From Salmonella enterica subsp. houtenae serovar Houten (GTDB lineage: Bacteria; Pseudomonadota; Gammaproteobacteria; Enterobacterales; Enterobacteriaceae), in the NCBI GenBank assembly GCA_900478215.1, contig LS483478.1, positions 2,976,001 through 3,040,000 of the forward strand: DNA of 64,000 nt, in the 5' to 3' direction. The position numbers were made by a program, and so were the translations under genes. Below are positions 61,054 to 64,000 of the stretch, in pieces (within the stretch, counting starts at the first letter, position 1; every line of letters begins with the position of its first letter). Under the pieces are notes generated by a model, which was not told where the DNA came from, searched no databases, and saw only the letters and a program-made list of their open reading frames with translations.

Positions 61054-61995
61054 TTATTCCCGGTAAATTCCTGTGGTAGGCGTATCCCCGGCATATCCCC
61101 AGGCGCGATACATCCCTTCGCTGTTAAACGGCAACGCGACATTACCTTCATGATCAACGGCGATTAATCCACCGCTACCGCCCAGTGCCGGTAATTTTTC
61201 CATCACCACGCGCTCACAGGCATCGGCAAGGCTAAGTCCGCCATATTCTATCAATGCGGCGATATCGTAAGCCGCGAGCGTGCGAATAAAGACCTCTCCT
61301 GTTCCGGTACAGGAGACAGCGACGCTGGCGTTGTTGGCATAACAGCCGGCACCAACCAGAGGGCTGTCGCCGACGCGCCCGGGCAATTTATTGGTCATCC
61401 CGCCGGTAGACGTTGCCGCCGCCAGATTGCCGAATTTATCCCGCGCCACCGCGCCGACTGTACCCATTTTTTTCGTTTCGTCCAGCGGCGCGCCGCTGTG
61501 ATCGAGCGCCATTTCGCCCGCCGAACGCGCGGCCAGCAATTGCTCGTAACGCGCCGGGGTGGAAAAGATATCCGGCAAAACGCGCGCCATTCCCTGTGAA
61601 AAGGCAAAGTTTTCCGCCCCTTCCCCCACCATGAGTACATGCGGGCTGCGCTCCATCACCAGCCTGGCGGCGAGCACAGGATGGCGAACATGACTAACGC
61701 CCGCGACGGCTCCGGCTTTCAAGGTATTGCCATCCATCACGCAGGCATCCAACTCATGAGTCCCGTCTCGGGTATAGACCGCGCCGATACCCGCATTGAA
61801 GAGCGGACACGCTTCCAGCAGGCGCACCGCTTCCGTCACTACATCAAGCGCGCTGTCACCCGCTTCAAGCATCTTTTGCCCGCTTTCGACAATCTCTGAC
61901 AGCGCCTGGATATAGCGTAACTCCTGCTCGTGACTCATTTGCGCGCGAGCAATCGCGCCTGCGCCGCCGTGAATCGCAATCACTGCTTTACTCAT
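61054..61995 (-). CDS. iaaA: IaaA, isoaspartyl dipeptidase/asparaginase
   Basis: The 313-residue Ntn-hydrolase precursor cleaves itself before Thr179 (KKMG|TVGAVARD) to form the alpha and beta subunits. Substrate residues are in GRVGDSPLVGAGCYA. It splits isoaspartyl dipeptides and is first in the iaaA-gsiABCD operon, linking peptide degradation with glutathione import. Confidence 0.96.
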   Translation of the reverse strand: MSKAVIAIHGGAGAIARAQMSHEQELRYIQALSEIVESGQKMLEAGDSALDVVTEAVRLLEACPLFNAGIGAVYTRDGTHELDACVMDGNTLKAGAVAGVSHVRHPVLAARLVMERSPHVLMVGEGAENFAFSQGMARVLPDIFSTPARYEQLLAARSAGEMALDHSGAPLDETKKMGTVGAVARDKFGNLAAATSTGGMTNKLPGRVGDSPLVGAGCYANNASVAVSCTGTGEVFIRTLAAYDIAALIEYGGLSLADACERVVMEKLPALGGSGGLIAVDHEGNVALPFNSEGMYRAWGYAGDTPTTGIYRE

Positions 61996-62198
61996 TTTTA
62001 GGGTCCATTAACGGTGGCACACAACTTTTACTATAACTATCAGAATTGTTGTGAGTTATTCATTCGATTTTTGAATATAGAAAGATGCGTAAGGTATGTA
62101 AAGGCGCAAGGCCGTCTCTAAGACCGAGGTAGCATACTGCCCGCCGCTGTTTTCTGACATAATAGCCGGATTCGATTTTGCCTCGCAGGAGTGTGTTC
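61996..62198. promoter_or_regulatory. divergent promoter region iaaA/moeA
   Basis: About 200 bases between divergent starts. It contains AT-rich stretches (TAACTATCAGAATTGTTGTGAG) that suit both promoters. I did not find a molybdate riboswitch or a certain FNR/NarL site. Confidence 0.4.
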
Positions 62199-63434
62199 AT
62201 GGAATTTTCCGCCGGATTGATGCCGCTTGAAACGGCGCTGACTCAGATGCTTTCACGTATTACCCCGCTCACCGCCGTAGAAACGTTGTCGCTGGTGAAC
62301 TGCTTTGGCCGCATCCTGGCGACCGATATCGTTTCTCCCCTCGATGTCCCCGGCTTTGATAATTCAGCGATGGATGGTTATGCGGTACGTATCGCGGATC
62401 TGTCCGCCGATAAGCCGTTGCCCGTCGCCGGCAAAGCGTTTGCCGGTCAGCCTTACCAGGGAGCGTGGCCCGCGGGAACCTGTATTCGCATTATGACCGG
62501 CGCCCCGGTGCCGGCAGGTTGCGAGGCGGTAGTCATGCAAGAGCAGACGGAACAAACCGATGATGGCGTGCGTTTTACCGCCGGGGTTCGTTGCGGACAA
62601 AACATCCGCCGCCGCGGCGAGGATATTCGTCAGGATGCGGTGGTCTTTCCGGCCGGTACGCGCCTGACTACTGCCGAGCTGCCGGTGCTGGCGTCGCTGG
62701 GAATTGCCGATGCGCAGGTAGTACGTAAAGTGCGCGTAGCGCTGTTCTCGACCGGCGACGAACTCCAGCTTCCGGGCCAGCCGCTGGACGCCGGGCAAAT
62801 TTATGACACTAACCGTTTAACTATACATTTGATGCTGCAACAGCTTGGCTGCGAAGTTATCAATTTAGGCATTATTCCTGACGATCCTTGTAAGCTTCGC
62901 GCCGCGTTTATCGACGCCGACAGCCAGGCCGATGTAGTGATAAGCTCTGGCGGCGTCTCGGTCGGTGAAGCGGACTATACCAAAACCATCCTTGAGGAGC
63001 TGGGCGAAATCGCCTTCTGGAAGCTGGCTATCAAGCCAGGCAAACCGTTTGCCTTCGGCCAACTCAGTCATAGCTGGTTCTGTGGCCTGCCGGGGAATCC
63101 AGTCTCTGCGGCGCTCACTTTTTATCAACTGGTTCAGCCCTTACTGGCGAAGCTTGGCGGCAACACGGCAAGCGCTGTGCCGCCGCGCCAGCGTGTACGC
63201 ACAGCATCTCGCCTGAAGAAAACGCCAGGGCGTCTCGATTTCCAGCGAGGCATCCTGCAACGTAGCGCCAGCGGCGAACTGGAGGTCACGACCACCGGAC
63301 ACCAGGGGTCACATATTTTTAGCTCGTTTAGTCTGGGCAACTGCTTTATTGTGCTGGAGCGTGAACGCGGCAACGTTGAGCCAGGAGAATGGGTGGAAGT
63401 CGAGCCGTTTAATGCGCTGTTCGGAGGCCTGTAA
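62199..63434 (+). CDS. moeA: MoeA, molybdopterin molybdenumtransferase
   Basis: The 411-residue protein starts MEFSAGLMPLETALTQML at 62199 behind a GGAGTG site. The MPT-binding domain has FSTGDEL, SSGGVSVGEADYTK and GLPGNPVSA; the N-terminal part has DNSAMDGYA. It inserts molybdenum into adenylylated molybdopterin. Its stop overlaps the moeB start by one base. Confidence 0.97.
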   Translation: MEFSAGLMPLETALTQMLSRITPLTAVETLSLVNCFGRILATDIVSPLDVPGFDNSAMDGYAVRIADLSADKPLPVAGKAFAGQPYQGAWPAGTCIRIMTGAPVPAGCEAVVMQEQTEQTDDGVRFTAGVRCGQNIRRRGEDIRQDAVVFPAGTRLTTAELPVLASLGIADAQVVRKVRVALFSTGDELQLPGQPLDAGQIYDTNRLTIHLMLQQLGCEVINLGIIPDDPCKLRAAFIDADSQADVVISSGGVSVGEADYTKTILEELGEIAFWKLAIKPGKPFAFGQLSHSWFCGLPGNPVSAALTFYQLVQPLLAKLGGNTASAVPPRQRVRTASRLKKTPGRLDFQRGILQRSASGELEVTTTGHQGSHIFSSFSLGNCFIVLERERGNVEPGEWVEVEPFNALFGGL

Positions 63435-64000
63435 TGGCGGAACTGAGCGACCAGGAGATGCTGCGCTATAACCGACAAATTATTCTGCGCGGCTTCGATT
63501 TTGAAGGACAGGAAGCGTTAAAAGATGCGCGGGTATTAGTGGTCGGGCTGGGCGGACTCGGCTGCGCGGCAACGCAGTATCTGGCCGGCGCTGGCGTCGG
63601 GCAACTGACGTTACTCGATTTTGATACAGTTTCCGTTTCCAATCTCCAGCGTCAGACCCTGCACAGCGATGCGACGGTCGGGCAGCCGAAGGTAGAGTCC
63701 GCCCGCGACGCGCTGGCGCGAATCAACCCGCATATTACCATTACGCCAGTTAACGCGCGGCTGGACGACGACGCTATGACCAGCCTGATTGCCGGGCATT
63801 CGCTGGTGCTGGACTGTACCGATAACGTTAGCGTACGTAATCAACTTAACGCCGGGTGCTATACCGCGAAAGTGCCGCTCATCTCCGGCGCGGCGATCCG
63901 TATGGAAGGACAAGTTACCGTTTTTACGTATCGGGAAAACGAACCCTGTTATCGCTGCCTGAGCCGTCTGTTTGGCGAAAACGCTCTGACCTGCGTAGAG
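63434..64000 (+). CDS. moeB: MoeB, molybdopterin-synthase adenylyltransferase (partial)
   Basis: The window ends after 189 codons of about 249. The start MAELSDQEMLRYNRQIILRG is followed by the nucleotide motif VVGLGGLGCAATQYLAGAGV, the catalytic Asp region DCTDNVSVR and the first zinc Cys pair (CYRCLSR). It adenylates the C-terminus of MoaD. It is translationally coupled to moeA. Confidence 0.96.
   Translation, partial: MAELSDQEMLRYNRQIILRGFDFEGQEALKDARVLVVGLGGLGCAATQYLAGAGVGQLTLLDFDTVSVSNLQRQTLHSDATVGQPKVESARDALARINPHITITPVNARLDDDAMTSLIAGHSLVLDCTDNVSVRNQLNAGCYTAKVPLISGAAIRMEGQVTVFTYRENEPCYRCLSRLFGENALTCVE

Noticed and set aside
1..64000. CRISPR array or Cas genes
   Set aside because: No regularly spaced repeats or Cas-type proteins were seen; the only RNA-guided candidates are TnpB and the IS1111-group element.

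Overview
The window is enterobacterial chromosome, almost certainly Salmonella enterica. About 47 kb (16.6 to 64 kb) is ordinary Salmonella/E. coli-type backbone in the known order: ybjP, artPIQM, artJ, a Salmonella-type sulfatase/PTS operon, rlmC, ybjO, potIHGF, ybjN, rimK, nfsA, ybjC, grxA, ybjM, ybjL, rcdA, ybjJ, ybjI, mdfA, ybjG, deoR, dacC, gstB, bssR, rimO, gsiDCBA, iaaA, moeA and the start of moeB. The first 16.5 kb is an accessory island beside ybjP. It ends in the C-terminal piece of a tyrosine integrase, at the position where I recall Fels-1 sits in serovar Typhimurium.

Island, left to right: (1) a candidate class II microcin precursor (826-1173, minus) with a two-helix candidate immunity protein (609-821, minus), and possibly a 29-residue membrane peptide; (2) a three-level nest of insertion sequences. 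An IS605-type element (tnpB 1567-2721, tnpA 2778-2885 plus 5405-5722) is interrupted by an IS407-group IS3 element (2886-5400, 4-bp duplication GTTT). That element is itself interrupted by an IS1111-group IS110 element (3082-4389). (3) A chromosomal Salmonella plasmid virulence (spv) locus: spvR, spvB, spvC and spvD are intact, spvA is missing, and a decayed phage endolysin lies between spvR and spvB. (4) A 3'-truncated IS200. (5) A plasmid-like block with an ArdB/KlcA-type antirestriction gene, a HigBA-type toxin-antitoxin pair, small genes of unknown function, strong hairpins and a 32-bp direct repeat. (6) An IS256 transposase tail fused against the integrase tail. A chromosomal spv locus is known from Salmonella lineages outside subspecies I. 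That makes such a lineage likely, but I cannot prove it here.

A second decayed accessory region lies at 44.5-53.6 kb, between gstB and bssR. It holds a broken yliI fused in frame to an IS1 insA head, a truncated GntP-type permease, a LysR regulator and a catabolic cluster. ETF-ubiquinone oxidoreductase, acyl-CoA dehydrogenase and both ETF subunits are intact. A family III CoA-transferase, a MaoC/FAS1-like hydratase and a CitE-like lyase survive only as remnants. Together they look like a former pathway for a C5 dicarboxylic acid (methylsuccinate, mesaconate or itaconate type) of which only the electron-transfer half is still open.

The core genes group into arginine uptake (art, with ArgR-like boxes), putrescine uptake (pot), nitroreductase/ribosome modification (ybjC-nfsA-rimK-ybjN), drug and envelope functions (mdfA, ybjG, dacC), glutathione import (iaaA-gsiABCD) and molybdenum cofactor synthesis (moeAB). 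The most interesting items are the microcin/immunity pair, the IS1111 non-coding end that carries two 9-nt matches to its own insertion junctions, the spvA-less spv locus with SpvD Ala161, and the half-dead acyl-CoA pathway.
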